Of a stretch of DNA of 26,259 nt, positions 16,276-23,796 are shown one piece after another (position 1 is the stretch's first letter; the number at the start of each line of letters is the position of its first letter). The stretch is from a virus. The notes beneath the pieces were generated by a model. The model was not told where the DNA came from, searched no databases, and was given only the letters and a program-made list of their open reading frames with translations. The position numbers and the translations under genes are program-made. Location: positions 1-26,259 of IMG/VR virus record IMGVR_UViG_3300010883_000374; one strand, 5' to 3'.

Positions 16276-18538
16276 TAGTCTGTGCTATATCTTTTTTACT
16301 TAAAATATCTTCTCGTTTAATTTGATTATCTTGTAAAGAAGATTCCATTTTCATATCTAGTTCTCTTTCTTTTAATGCTAATTCAGCTTTTTTAATTTCA
16401 AATTCTTGAATTAATTTTTCTAAATTAAATGCTTTACCTTCTGCATCTTGTTTAACTTCTGCACCTATTAAAGCAATTTCAATATCTTTTTGTCTGTCTT
16501 TTTCTTTTTCAAGATTTTCAGCTTCTGCCATCATTTGTTGTGCTTGCAATTGTTGTTGCTGTTGTTCTTGTTGAGCTTGTTGTTGAGCTGCTTCTAATTC
16601 TTCAGTTGCTTTATCTGCAAGTTTAAGATTCTTTTTAATTTCACTAAAACTATCAGAATCTAACATCTCAGCTATATCTCCAGGCTTAGCACCATTCTGC
16701 ATCATTGATTGTGTTAATGCTTTAATGTTTTGTAATTTTTCTTGGTCTTTACCTGCATCAGAAACAAATATACCATAGTTAGTTTCCATGTGTTCCATAC
16801 TGTTTACATCTAGATAGTCTGTAGTTCCATCAGGCATTACAAACATTCCTTTTTTACCAGTTAACCATGCTTCTTTAGAATAATCTAATAATGCTTGAAA
16901 ATCTCTTTGTTCCATTCTTTCAAACTTTCTAAATAGATCTTCTGTAATATGTGATGATTGTAATATAGCTTGTTGTGAAGATGCTTTACCTTCATAAGCT
17001 CCAATCTCACCTTGTCTTTGTCTACTTACACCAGATATTTTTTCCCACTCCATTAATATAGAGTCTAGTAACTGTATATATTGTCCTATAGTTTTAATAG
17101 ACATATCCATAACAGATTGATGTTGTGGATTAAGTTGTATACCTTCTTTGTTATAATCTACCCATGCAATACCTGTACCTTCTACATAGTACATGAATTT
17201 GTCCATATCCCATTTTTTAGGGATCATATTAATATCAAATTGAGCTATTATATCTTTACTCCTTGCTATTGCAAGTTCTAATCTATATTTATAGATATTA
17301 TAATTTAATTGGTAAGGTATCCCTAATTTAACTAGAGATATATTTTTAGAATTTGTATCTGAGTATCTTCTCCCATTAATTGGTAATTTACATTTAGATG
17401 GATTATCTATAGATAACCTTTGATTAAGAATAGGATTAATATTTATATATATTCTCCCATCTATTCTTGTACCTTCCCAAACTTCATTTACCCAAGTCCA
17501 TTCTAACTTAGCTCCTTGTTCTTTTAGCTCTAAAGGCATTCTAAAACCGTCTTCAACTTCTACTTCTTCCATGCCTCCTGTTTCTGGATCCATATATGTT
17601 AAAAATCCAATTCTTTTTCTAGATTTCCAATATACATTTACAACTTCAATTAATCTATTTCTAAATGCATTTGAATTTCTATTTGAAGCATTAGCATGTA
17701 AAAAAGAAACATCACTTTCAGAATGTGTTGGCTCTTCAAGTTCTAATACCTGTTGTTCTGATAAGCTATCGTAATAAGCATCAATAACTGTAGATGCATG
17801 TACATATTTTCTAACTAGTGCCCAATCTCCATCTTCTACAAACTCTAAATCCGGGTCAAGATCATAATCTACATCTAAAGGATTTAATACTGAGTAATAT
17901 GGTTCTCCACTTCTTACTCCTCTTTGTGTATAAGCTTCTCCAGTTACTAAATAGTGAAACCAAGCTTTTTGTATTTTATCATAAACTTCTTGTTCTTGAA
18001 ATACATAATTTAAAGTTTTTTGACCTAATACAGCTCTATTATCTACATAAGAACCTTCAAACATATCTGCAATATGCTTAGGAGTTGGTATCTCATCCAT
18101 ATTAGCACCTACATCTACTCCTTGTGCTTGTACTTCTTGTAAAAAACTTTGTCTTAAATTTTCTGCAATAGATTTAGACTTTTCCATTTCTTTCATAGAA
18201 AGAGAATCTGCATTTTGTACTGTAACAGTATAATTGAGAGGTCTTTTAGATTTTTCCCCTAGAAGAAGGTCAATTATGGGTTTAATTATGGGGTAGTTAC
18301 GCATTTCAGAAGGAAAATTCTTACGGCTTTTGCCATAAGGTTTCAATACGTAATTATAATCTCCCTCATCAATTACACCGTTATAGTAATCATATAATAT
18401 TTTAAGGTCATCCTTTTGTTTTGAATGTGAGTGACCTGAATTAGAAAGATCTATAAATGCCTCCACACATTCTTCTCCCCATTTCTTATTCTTCTTGTTA
18501 ATCGAGAGCTTTTGTCTCGGTATTTTATCGTATCCCAT
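16256..18538 (-). CDS. Portal protein
   Basis: A 760-aa protein, long for a portal but usual for crAss-like phages. After a basic N-terminus it has LKILYDYYNGVIDEGDYNYV and the conserved-looking NYPIIKPIIDLLLGEKSKRP near residue 85-105. A beta/helix body with many Trp/Tyr loops follows. The long stem helix region includes SGVSRQRQGEIGAYEGKASS (~505-525), the 'R.G.....S....QQ' segment typical of portals. The last ~120 residues are coiled coil, with a Gln run (QQQAQQEQQQQQLQAQQ) near 650 that would line the barrel. It follows terminase and a SET-domain gene. It forms the dodecameric vertex through which DNA is packaged; assignment rests on size, order and these segments. Confidence 0.85.
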   Translation of the reverse strand: MGYDKIPRQKLSINKKNKKWGEECVEAFIDLSNSGHSHSKQKDDLKILYDYYNGVIDEGDYNYVLKPYGKSRKNFPSEMRNYPIIKPIIDLLLGEKSKRPLNYTVTVQNADSLSMKEMEKSKSIAENLRQSFLQEVQAQGVDVGANMDEIPTPKHIADMFEGSYVDNRAVLGQKTLNYVFQEQEVYDKIQKAWFHYLVTGEAYTQRGVRSGEPYYSVLNPLDVDYDLDPDLEFVEDGDWALVRKYVHASTVIDAYYDSLSEQQVLELEEPTHSESDVSFLHANASNRNSNAFRNRLIEVVNVYWKSRKRIGFLTYMDPETGGMEEVEVEDGFRMPLELKEQGAKLEWTWVNEVWEGTRIDGRIYININPILNQRLSIDNPSKCKLPINGRRYSDTNSKNISLVKLGIPYQLNYNIYKYRLELAIARSKDIIAQFDINMIPKKWDMDKFMYYVEGTGIAWVDYNKEGIQLNPQHQSVMDMSIKTIGQYIQLLDSILMEWEKISGVSRQRQGEIGAYEGKASSQQAILQSSHITEDLFRKFERMEQRDFQALLDYSKEAWLTGKKGMFVMPDGTTDYLDVNSMEHMETNYGIFVSDAGKDQEKLQNIKALTQSMMQNGAKPGDIAEMLDSDSFSEIKKNLKLADKATEELEAAQQQAQQEQQQQQLQAQQMMAEAENLEKEKDRQKDIEIALIGAEVKQDAEGKAFNLEKLIQEFEIKKAELALKERELDMKMESSLQDNQIKREDILSKKDIAQTNANKPR

Positions 18539-18544
18539 AATTTA

Positions 18545-18552
18545 CAAATTTA
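18545..18552 (-). promoter_or_regulatory. TAnnTTTG -7 element just before the portal start
   Basis: The minus strand reads AGTAAATTTGTAAATTATG: an exact TAnnTTTG match ending 6 nt before the portal ATG. If active it would make an essentially leaderless portal mRNA. No clear -33 TTTG is visible, so chance occurrence in AT-rich DNA is possible. Confidence 0.35.
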
Positions 18553-18590
18553 CTTATTTTTTACCTTATTTTTAGCCTACTGTTAATTAC

Positions 18591-18602
18591 AATACTAGTA
18601 TT
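18591..18602. promoter_or_regulatory. 12-bp palindrome next to a TATAGATA direct repeat
   Basis: AATACTAGTATT is a perfect 12-bp palindrome. It is followed at once by two TATAGATA copies six bases apart (within 18602-18623). The group sits in the 76-bp gap between the SET-domain gene and the portal, upstream of the portal -7 element. It could be an operator or an RNA fold; it is AT-rich, so caution applies. Confidence 0.35.
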
Positions 18603-18614
18603 ATAGATATACCA

Positions 18615-18953
18615 CTATAGATAATTACATATATCATATAAGCTATATTTTAAAGTTAATTCTTGACCTGCTTCTATTTTATGTAGCGTTTTTAATTTTT
18701 TATAATGGTAATCATGATTATCTTCTATCAATTCACAATTTGCTTTTTCACTATGATTAATAAAACCACCTAAAGGTGTTCTTATAAAATTGTGTTGAAA
18801 TTCTGGGTCATACACATGACTAATACCTATAACTACCTCTCCCGGAATATCTTCTTTGGCTAGGATCCCTACTCCGTGAATGTCTGATGGTCCTATCGTT
18901 AAGTATTCTGGTAGAGGGTTATAAGGTTCTTTTTCTTCGCATTTTTCTTTCAT
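18615..18953 (-). CDS. SET-domain protein, putative protein lysine methyltransferase
   Basis: A 112-aa protein consisting of little more than a SET domain. The order of motifs is diagnostic: IHGVGILAKEDIPGEVVIG (GxG..A...I..G), GGFINHSEKANCEL (NHSxxxNc, the SAM/knot motif) and KIEAGQELTLKYSLYDI (I.aGeELTl.Y). The usual final DY is KYS here, which may alter activity. No pre-SET or zinc-binding post-SET region is present, as in other minimal viral or bacterial SET proteins. SET enzymes transfer methyl from SAM to protein lysines. Here the target could be a virion or host protein (unknown). One nucleotide separates it from the terminase stop, so it is co-expressed with packaging genes. Confidence 0.85.
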   Translation of the reverse strand: MKEKCEEKEPYNPLPEYLTIGPSDIHGVGILAKEDIPGEVVIGISHVYDPEFQHNFIRTPLGGFINHSEKANCELIEDNHDYHYKKLKTLHKIEAGQELTLKYSLYDICNYL

Positions 18954-18954
18954 A

Positions 18955-20919
18955 TTAATAATAGTTTTGTTGAAACCATTTATCTGTAGATCTATCTTCT
19001 AATATATCTTTAACTTCAGTGTTATATAATTCTCTTGTATGGTACATGCCTATCATAAATGACATCACACGGTCAAAATTTCCTGAATGATTAAATTTAA
19101 TTAGTTCTGTTAACAGAGCTGGATCATATATTTTGTGCAAATTTAGTAATTTTTTTCCAGTTTCGTCTTTACTCCTAACTGTATTAAGCCAATCCCTTAT
19201 ATATATCTCACCTTGACGCTTACGTGCCTCAGTCATATGCATACCATATTGACGCTTTACAGTTTTACTTCTTAATTCTTTTTTATCTAACATTTCAAAC
19301 TCTTCTTGCAATTTATGCATTTTTCTAAACCTTTTTGCATAAGCTATTACTTCTCCTCGATCATTTTCAAATCCTATCTTACATCCATAATAGTCTGCTA
19401 ACATAAACAAATTTCTATTATAATCATCTTGTGTATGCGGTCTACCAACATATGATGCTACAATTATATCATCAGGTTGAGATAAATTGTTAGGTCTTTT
19501 TAATACATAAGCTGATCCTAAAGACATAGAGTCTGCAGATTGATTTTGTCCATATGGATCATGACAAATTACATATAAATTCATAGGAACTTGCTGTTCT
19601 TGATTTTTATAAGGAGCTTCATATATTACAACTGCTCCTGTTTTATCATCATCCTTTCTATGTGGGTATTTAACTATAGGTCTTAAGTCTCCATCTATTT
19701 TAAACTTAACTTTTCCTTTTTTATCATGATAAAAAGTACCTGCTGTACCTATAGATTGTAAATTTCTTGCTTTTACATTATTATACTGTTCTTGCAATGA
19801 TGCAATATCAAATAAATTAGCAGTAACTTGTAATGTAGCTTCTTGAGGAGAAAAAGGATGCTCAGCTATATATTGGTCTAACGATTTTGCATCTGCAGCA
19901 CCCTTCTTCTTTTCCCTCATTTGTTCTTCGTACTCTATAGCTTCTTGTGCTATAGAATTACCATCTTCATCTATAAATCCATCTAAGTTTTTTTGTATAG
20001 GTATAAAATATCCACATTTTGTACCCATAGCTCCTTCATCCCATACATTTTCATAGTCCATACAGTCATATGCTGCTGGATTGTAAAATATTTCTTCCAT
20101 AGCTTCAAAATCAGAACCTTCTGTACCACCTGTACCAAATGCTACCATCATTCCTAATGTTTTAGAACCTTGTCTCATTGTAGGCATTGTTACTTCCCAT
20201 GCTTTTAATAATCCTGGGAAAGAACCTGCTTCTTCAAAGAACACTAGCTCCCCTGCTTTACCCCTTACTTTATCTGGGTTATCTTTTAGTGATACTCCTA
20301 TAATTTGAGACTTCATACCCATTTCTATCTCTAATCCGTTTACTTTTTTCTTGTATCCAGACATTTTATGCATTTCTCTATCTCTTAAACGTGGTTGAGC
20401 CCATGCTGTGTGATCATCTATAAAAGATAAAAACTCCCAAGCTTTTGAGAGTAGTCCATCACCAATTAAGAATTCTTTAGAAGATGCAAATACAAAGTTT
20501 TTACTATTTCTAACAAAAAAGTAGTTTCTAGCAAGCATTGATCCAGCTTTGTAAGAGTATCCCTTACGCCTTGCTTTTAATACAATCATATGTTTGTTTG
20601 ATGCCCTTGCTTTATCTATCTCATGGAAATACTGATAGTCTCCATCATAAAATCTAGGGAATGTACGTTCACGTCTAGCTTGTATTGTACCATCTGGCAT
20701 TAACTCATCTACAGCTCTATCAATTGGACAATAGTTTAAATAAAAATAGTGGAATCCAGTAACATGTAGTTCATCTACAGTGTAACCATACATACATCTC
20801 TTTTGCTCTTCGTCCCAAAACTCATAATACTCTCTAGTACCAGGTAATGCAGCTGTGTAATGTCCGTATTCTATAAATTTAACCGCGGAGGCTCTGACTC
20901 TATCAGTGTTTTTGAGCAT
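18955..20919 (-). CDS. terL: Terminase large subunit (ATPase-nuclease)
   Basis: A 654-aa packaging motor. The ATPase domain has a Walker A-type segment LKARRKGYSYKAG (~114-126), Walker B with catalytic acid ELVFFEEAGSFP (~224-235) and a coupling motif FGTGG (~261-265). The RNase H-like nuclease has its acids at ICHDPYG (D~454), GFENDRGEV (E~518) and NFDRVMSFMIGM (D~617). KVRGKAGELVFFEEAGSFPG closely recalls terminases of crAss-like and related Bacteroidota phages. It moves DNA into the prohead through the portal and cuts concatemers. The start at 20919 overlaps the 99-aa gene by 49 nt; a later start cannot be excluded, but the N-terminal helix looks conserved in character. Confidence 0.93.
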   Translation of the reverse strand: MLKNTDRVRASAVKFIEYGHYTAALPGTREYYEFWDEEQKRCMYGYTVDELHVTGFHYFYLNYCPIDRAVDELMPDGTIQARRERTFPRFYDGDYQYFHEIDKARASNKHMIVLKARRKGYSYKAGSMLARNYFFVRNSKNFVFASSKEFLIGDGLLSKAWEFLSFIDDHTAWAQPRLRDREMHKMSGYKKKVNGLEIEMGMKSQIIGVSLKDNPDKVRGKAGELVFFEEAGSFPGLLKAWEVTMPTMRQGSKTLGMMVAFGTGGTEGSDFEAMEEIFYNPAAYDCMDYENVWDEGAMGTKCGYFIPIQKNLDGFIDEDGNSIAQEAIEYEEQMREKKKGAADAKSLDQYIAEHPFSPQEATLQVTANLFDIASLQEQYNNVKARNLQSIGTAGTFYHDKKGKVKFKIDGDLRPIVKYPHRKDDDKTGAVVIYEAPYKNQEQQVPMNLYVICHDPYGQNQSADSMSLGSAYVLKRPNNLSQPDDIIVASYVGRPHTQDDYNRNLFMLADYYGCKIGFENDRGEVIAYAKRFRKMHKLQEEFEMLDKKELRSKTVKRQYGMHMTEARKRQGEIYIRDWLNTVRSKDETGKKLLNLHKIYDPALLTELIKFNHSGNFDRVMSFMIGMYHTRELYNTEVKDILEDRSTDKWFQQNYY

Positions 20920-21170
20920 TTATTCTTTATTTTAAGTAGTGCCGCACATTTTTCATATTCTTCATAGTTTGTAAAATGTTCTATTAACATATCTAATATA
21001 TCTGCAGATCTACCATCATTTACAAGAGGATCAAATGGTAAAGGGAAACTTTCTAATTCTTTACTCTCTAAATCATAATAAATATCATCTAAAGTTTTCT
21101 TTTTGGTTATTAGCATATAAGCATTTTCCATTGCTTCATTATAAAGTTCTATATCTTCTAAAAAATCCAT
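20871..21170 (-). CDS. Small acidic helical protein upstream of terminase
   Basis: A 99-aa protein, acidic and helical. A central LPFDPLVNDGRSADILDMLI is followed by EHFTNYEEYEKCAALLKIKN. The last segment, from about residue 52 on, is a pair of helices ending in a short basic tail. Similar small 'FDP ... EEYEKC' proteins appear near terminase genes of Bacteroidota phages, but I know of no assigned function. Its stop lies within the terminase coding region (49-nt overlap). Its ATG shares one nucleotide with the stop of the 173-aa gene, so translation is tightly coupled. A packaging accessory role is only suggested by position. Confidence 0.65.
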   Translation of the reverse strand: MDFLEDIELYNEAMENAYMLITKKKTLDDIYYDLESKELESFPLPFDPLVNDGRSADILDMLIEHFTNYEEYEKCAALLKIKNKCSKTLIESEPPRLNL

Positions 21171-21691
21171 TACATACTATATTTATTTACTTCAATGCCA
21201 CCTCTATTTGTATTAGCGGCTTGTTCTTCTTTTTTAACTATTTCTTCTAGGCTTCTAAGCCCATCTACTACTTTACCCATCTTTTCTAGATTATTAATTA
21301 AATCTTTTGCATGAAAAATTGGTCTTCCATTATCATCTGCAGTAGTTAAGTCTATATCTCTAAAATATCTCTCTAGTTTTATTATAGATTCTCTAGCAGC
21401 TCTTAATAATCTAACTGCTGAGGTTTCTATTAACTTATCATACTTTTCACAAGCTGCTAACACTTTAGATGAAGGTTTAAAAGTATTATCTTGTCCAAAT
21501 ATACTATTTTTTACTTCAATTACACGTTGTTCCCATTCATATACAGAAAAAGGGGATTTATGATCCATTGTAAAGTAAACAAAAGCAAGTTCTTGCACTG
21601 TTAAAGTTTTAAACTCTATAATAGTTAAAGCATATCCACTTAGAACAGCTTTATTATTAACTATGTGTATTAAATCATCTCTTAGACTCAT
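21170..21691 (-). CDS. Candidate small terminase subunit or packaging accessory protein
   Basis: A 173-aa protein, almost entirely helical. It has an N-terminal unit (MSLRDDLIHIVNNKAVLSGY, then TLTVQELAFVYFTMD) and a coiled-coil middle (ETSAVRLLRAARESIIKLER). The C-terminal helix (LEKMGKVVDGLRSLEEIVKK) could mediate oligomerisation. Its position two genes upstream of the large terminase and its helix/coiled-coil layout fit a small terminase, which binds phage DNA and feeds it to the motor. A clear helix-turn-helix is not obvious, so this remains inference. It overlaps the HU/IHF-like gene by 17 nt at its start. Confidence 0.5.
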   Translation of the reverse strand: MSLRDDLIHIVNNKAVLSGYALTIIEFKTLTVQELAFVYFTMDHKSPFSVYEWEQRVIEVKNSIFGQDNTFKPSSKVLAACEKYDKLIETSAVRLLRAARESIIKLERYFRDIDLTTADDNGRPIFHAKDLINNLEKMGKVVDGLRSLEEIVKKEEQAANTNRGGIEVNKYSM

Positions 21692-21896
21692 CTTTCAATT
21701 TATTTATATGTTTTACCCTATTAGGATTTACAGAAAATTTTCCAAAATATGGGAGACGTACCATTTCAAATTTACCTGCTTTCATTACTTTTTCTACAAA
21801 TTTAAATTGATGATTTATTATCTCTTCTATTTTTTGTAAAGGTAGATTATGCTTTGTTGCTATTATTTGCACTATTGCTTTCTTGTCCCACGCCAT
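21675..21896 (-). CDS. HU/IHF-family DNA-binding protein
   Basis: A 73-aa protein, shorter than cellular HU (about 90 aa). The N-terminal helices (KKAIVQIIATKHNLPLQKIE, then INHQFKFVEKVMKAGK) match the HU helical body. FEMVRLPYFGKFSVNPNRVK (43-62) matches the 'V.lpgFG.F.v..r' strand signature. The DNA-embracing arm beyond this is truncated, ending HINKLKDESKR. Crassvirales carry IHF-like subunits near their packaging and structural genes, which fits. It may bend DNA at the packaging site or organise phage DNA. It overlaps both neighbours, so it is part of one packaging operon. Confidence 0.8.
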   Translation of the reverse strand: MAWDKKAIVQIIATKHNLPLQKIEEIINHQFKFVEKVMKAGKFEMVRLPYFGKFSVNPNRVKHINKLKDESKR

Positions 21897-22161
21897 CTAA
21901 TATTTGTTTTTTCCATCTTGTTGGTTTATCTGGACATGTGGTTGTTTTCCATTTAGCTTTATGCTCTAATAAACATCCGCATAATCCACATCTCATTATA
22001 GGTTTTTTTAAATGCTCACAGGTATTGCAAGCACCTAACCTTTCTATATAATCTTCTGTTGATACATTAGGGGAACCATTTGCTATATATGTTTTTATTT
22101 CAGATGCAAAAGTTTTAACCATAGTAAAAATACTAGGTGTTGGTTTTCCTAAGCTATTCAT
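21847..22161 (-). CDS. Zinc-ribbon protein
   Basis: A 104-aa protein with six Cys: C45, C48, C58, C61, C63 and C76, in CNTCEH, RCGLCGCLL and TTCPDKPTRW. Pairs of CxxC separated by ~10 residues, then a Cys followed by P and W, form the small zinc ribbon often seen in phage proteins near structural genes. The N-terminal ~40 residues (IFTMVKTFASEIKTYIANG) are helical. The last 15 residues are Ser/Asn-rich and overlap the HU-like gene by 50 nt. Nucleic-acid or protein binding is likely; no enzymatic motif. Confidence 0.72.
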   Translation of the reverse strand: MNSLGKPTPSIFTMVKTFASEIKTYIANGSPNVSTEDYIERLGACNTCEHLKKPIMRCGLCGCLLEHKAKWKTTTCPDKPTRWKKQILDGVGQESNSANNSNKA

Positions 22162-22273
22162 AGTAATTAACTTTAATAGTTAATAGTGCTCCATTTTTAT
22201 CTTGAAGTATTATAATCTCCATATCTCCTATTTCAAAATATGAAGGTACTATGTTTTCTAATGTTCTCATCAT
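22154..22273 (-). CDS. 39-aa hypothetical protein
   Basis: A short gene found by reading the gap between two larger ones. It runs from the ATG at 22273-22271 (overlapping the upstream TGA as ATGA) to the TAG at 22156-22154. The downstream zinc-ribbon ATG lies 8 nt inside its end. The protein MMRTLENIVPSYFEIGDMEI continues with IILQDKNGALLTIKVNYYE. It looks like a small beta protein, in which the stretch MEIIILQDKNGALLTIKV forms two strands and a turn. It has tight coupling on both sides and no competing ORF in the gap. Function is unknown. Confidence 0.62.
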   Translation of the reverse strand: MMRTLENIVPSYFEIGDMEIIILQDKNGALLTIKVNYYE

Positions 22274-22617
22274 TTTTTATTTATTATTACTTCTACAAAA
22301 GATGTATTAGGATTTAAAAAAGGATTTAAAGTATATGTACTATTATTATTTTTTAAAACTCCTTTATCTTTAAATCTTTTAACATAATTATTTAAAGTAT
22401 TATAATCTTTTAATCCTACTATTCGTGCTACTTCTTTTTTATTTTTTACACTACAAAAGTTATCTTCATTAGTTATATCTTGAACATCTATAAAAGCAGA
22501 TAAAATTTGCATTCCTTTTTCTGTTAAATTAAAAATACCATTCCATAATTGTATGTATTTATAAGTACTATTTATAACAAGGGTTATTTTTTTCCTAGTT
22601 TCGTTTTTCTTTGTCAT
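22270..22617 (-). CDS. Winged-helix transcription or replication regulator
   Basis: A 115-aa protein with a winged-helix layout. Helices occupy residues ~25-45 (LTEKGMQILSAFIDVQD). A helix-turn-helix is at ~60-85 (KKEVARIVGLKDYNTLNNYV) and a wing follows (KDKGVLKNNNSTYTLNPFL). The ending 'y.lNPf' after the wing recalls RepL/RepA-like initiators and related phage regulators. It sits upstream of the packaging genes and could activate the late operon or bind an origin; neither is shown by the sequence. It overlaps the 66-aa gene by 23 nt and the 39-aa gene by ATGA. Confidence 0.68.
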   Translation of the reverse strand: MTKKNETRKKITLVINSTYKYIQLWNGIFNLTEKGMQILSAFIDVQDITNEDNFCSVKNKKEVARIVGLKDYNTLNNYVKRFKDKGVLKNNNSTYTLNPFLNPNTSFVEVIINKK

Positions 22618-22795
22618 TTTCTAGTATTTTAATTAAACCATCTTGGGTATGTAAAGGTTTAGCGTTTGCAAACTTCCTATATTCTTCAGGAGAGTATATA
22701 AGTTTTACTTCTTTTACTAAATCTTCTGCGTATTTTACTACCCATCTACTTGAGTAGTGCATTTTATTTTTTTTAAGGTGTGCTAAGTAATTCAT
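22595..22795 (-). CDS. 66-aa hypothetical protein
   Basis: A small basic protein (MNYLAHLKKNKMHYSSRWVV, then KYAEDLVKEVKLIYSPEEYR), helical and Lys/Tyr-rich, without recognisable motifs. It overlaps the 79-aa gene by 4 nt at its start and the winged-helix gene by 23 nt at its end, as expected in a compact phage operon. The short helix pair might be a DNA-binding or partner protein of the adjacent regulator (speculative). Confidence 0.55.
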   Translation of the reverse strand: MNYLAHLKKNKMHYSSRWVVKYAEDLVKEVKLIYSPEEYRKFANAKPLHTQDGLIKILENDKEKRN

Positions 22796-23031
22796 TTCTT
22801 AATTATTTTAACTGTTCCATTTGTATTAATTTCAATAACAGATGTCTTAGATTGTTTATTAAATTCTGTAACATATGGTGATATATCTGTACGAGTTACC
22901 ATAAATGATAAAAAAACTTGCAGTTCTTTAAGAAGACGGTCAGTTTTTTCTTGACTTTCAAGAGATATTATCTTGGAATCTATTAAAGCGTGGTAATCTT
23001 CTAAATTTAATGTTACTTGACCTTTTACCAC
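22792..23031 (-). CDS. 79-aa helical hypothetical protein
   Basis: A 79-aa protein with an N-terminal strand-turn (KGQVTLNLEDYHALID), a central coiled-coil-like helix (LESQEKTDRLLKELQVFLSF) and a C-terminal beta hairpin (TSVIEINTNGTVKIIKK). 'VTLNLEDYHALID' resembles the start of several small phage proteins, a 'v.l.l.dY..L' strand and helix, but I cannot assign a function. It overlaps the co-chaperonin gene by 7 nt, so it is in the same operon. Confidence 0.6.
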   Translation of the reverse strand: MVKGQVTLNLEDYHALIDSKIISLESQEKTDRLLKELQVFLSFMVTRTDISPYVTEFNKQSKTSVIEINTNGTVKIIKK

Positions 23032-23294
23032 TTACCTAAAATCTGGTGTTCTGATATAGTTAAGTATAACTTTTTATCAATCTCTACTATTGCAGCTTCT
23101 GCTCTAGGATCTACCATTACAGTATCTCCTACCTCTACAAATTGGCAATGAGGACCAACAGCTAAAGCTTCTAATACGTTAGATTTTTTTGAGTTTTGTA
23201 AGGCAGTTGCCTCATCAAGGATAATTCCTGATTCTGTTTCTTTAATTACTGGGTTTGGTAGTACTATCCAGCTTCCACTTGGTTTAAAATTCAT
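23025..23294 (-). CDS. GroES-like co-chaperonin
   Basis: An 89-aa protein, close in size to bacterial GroES (about 95 aa). The order of elements fits Cpn10: MNFKPSGSWIVLPNPVIKET (first strands), ETESGIILDEA (mobile loop with the hydrophobic GIIL that docks into GroEL), LEALAVGPHCQFVEVGDTVM (V.avG...... vkvGD.V) and LYLTISEHQILGKW (y....e.dILg). A roof-loop region is reduced. Phage-encoded co-chaperonins such as T4 gp31 work with host GroEL to fold capsid protein. Here it probably serves the major capsid protein, encoded downstream in the same direction. It is preceded by the best promoter in the window. Confidence 0.82.
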   Translation of the reverse strand: MNFKPSGSWIVLPNPVIKETESGIILDEATALQNSKKSNVLEALAVGPHCQFVEVGDTVMVDPRAEAAIVEIDKKLYLTISEHQILGKW

Positions 23295-23311
23295 GTCTAT
23301 ATATTTTTTGA

Positions 23312-23344
23312 CAAATATATAAATTATTTTTTTACAATTCCAAA
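23312..23344 (-). promoter_or_regulatory. Bacteroidota sigma-type promoter of the co-chaperonin/packaging operon
   Basis: The minus strand has TTTG (23344-23341), a 21-nt spacer, and TATATTTG (23319-23312), an exact TAnnTTTG. This is a nearly complete match to the -33/-7 consensus of Bacteroidota. The inferred start lies about 10 nt upstream of the GroES-like ATG. It probably drives the gene series from the co-chaperonin through at least the terminase. Confidence 0.7.
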
Positions 23345-23355
23345 TGTTTAGAAAA

Positions 23356-23544
23356 TTATTTTTTTCTTAAGGTTGCTTCAGTTCTTATTAAGTTAGGAAA
23401 TCCTTTAAAGCTCACGTCTGCTTCTTTCATGTATTTCCCACATTCACATTTAGATTCAACTGTCCGCACCTTTCCGTCAATAACTTTAATAGTTAAAGTA
23501 GATAGTTCTTTTGATTCCCCACATTCACATATATATTTAGGCAT
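23356..23544 (-). CDS. Small zinc-ribbon protein
   Basis: A 62-aa protein with two CxC pairs: ICECGES (C6, C8) and SKCECGKYM (C33, C35), separated by 24 residues with beta-strands between, a compact zinc ribbon. The C-terminus is basic (RTEATLRKK). It is the first gene of the leftward block and follows the long structured leader, so it may be made early or be controlled by that leader. A regulator or nucleic-acid-binding role is inferred from the fold only. Confidence 0.68.
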   Translation of the reverse strand: MPKYICECGESKELSTLTIKVIDGKVRTVESKCECGKYMKEADVSFKGFPNLIRTEATLRKK

Positions 23545-23549
23545 TGTAA

Positions 23550-23796
23550 TTTGAATATAGTTATCCCCCTTCAGGTTTTTGTTTCAAGTTTGATTTCGTT
23601 CTAACAGTGCTCCTAACGGACCCAAGGATACTAAGACTGATGTTAATTCACCGCACACTTTACTTATGTGCAATGTACCCTAGCTAGACTTTATACTTTA
23701 ACTCTTTTGTAACTACCGGAGAAAATCTCACTCTTATTTAGAGTTACCAATCCGATGTCTTTTCCCTTGTCTGGTTACCGAGGGATGATATTGTTA
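23550..23796 (-). ncRNA. Structured leader or small RNA upstream of the zinc-ribbon gene
   Basis: Downstream of the -7 element the minus strand is less AT-rich than the genes and folds by hand. Stem AUCGGA (23756-23751) pairs with UCCGGU (23720-23715), enclosing hairpin ACUCU/AGAGU (23744-23730). GGGUAC (23680-23675) pairs with GUAUCC (23631-23626), enclosing GCACA/UGUGC (23671-23653). A closing pairing of AAUAU-AUCCC (23792-23782) with GGGAU-AUAUU (23567-23554) is possible and competes with a UCCCU/AGGGA hairpin. I do not recognise a known riboswitch, tmRNA or RNase P signature. Ends are approximate. Confidence 0.5.

Noticed and set aside
16037-16303. Cys-rich plus-strand open frame of 88 codons
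   Set aside because: Antisense to the Pro/Gln-rich start of the 953-aa gene and the end of the portal gene, both well supported.
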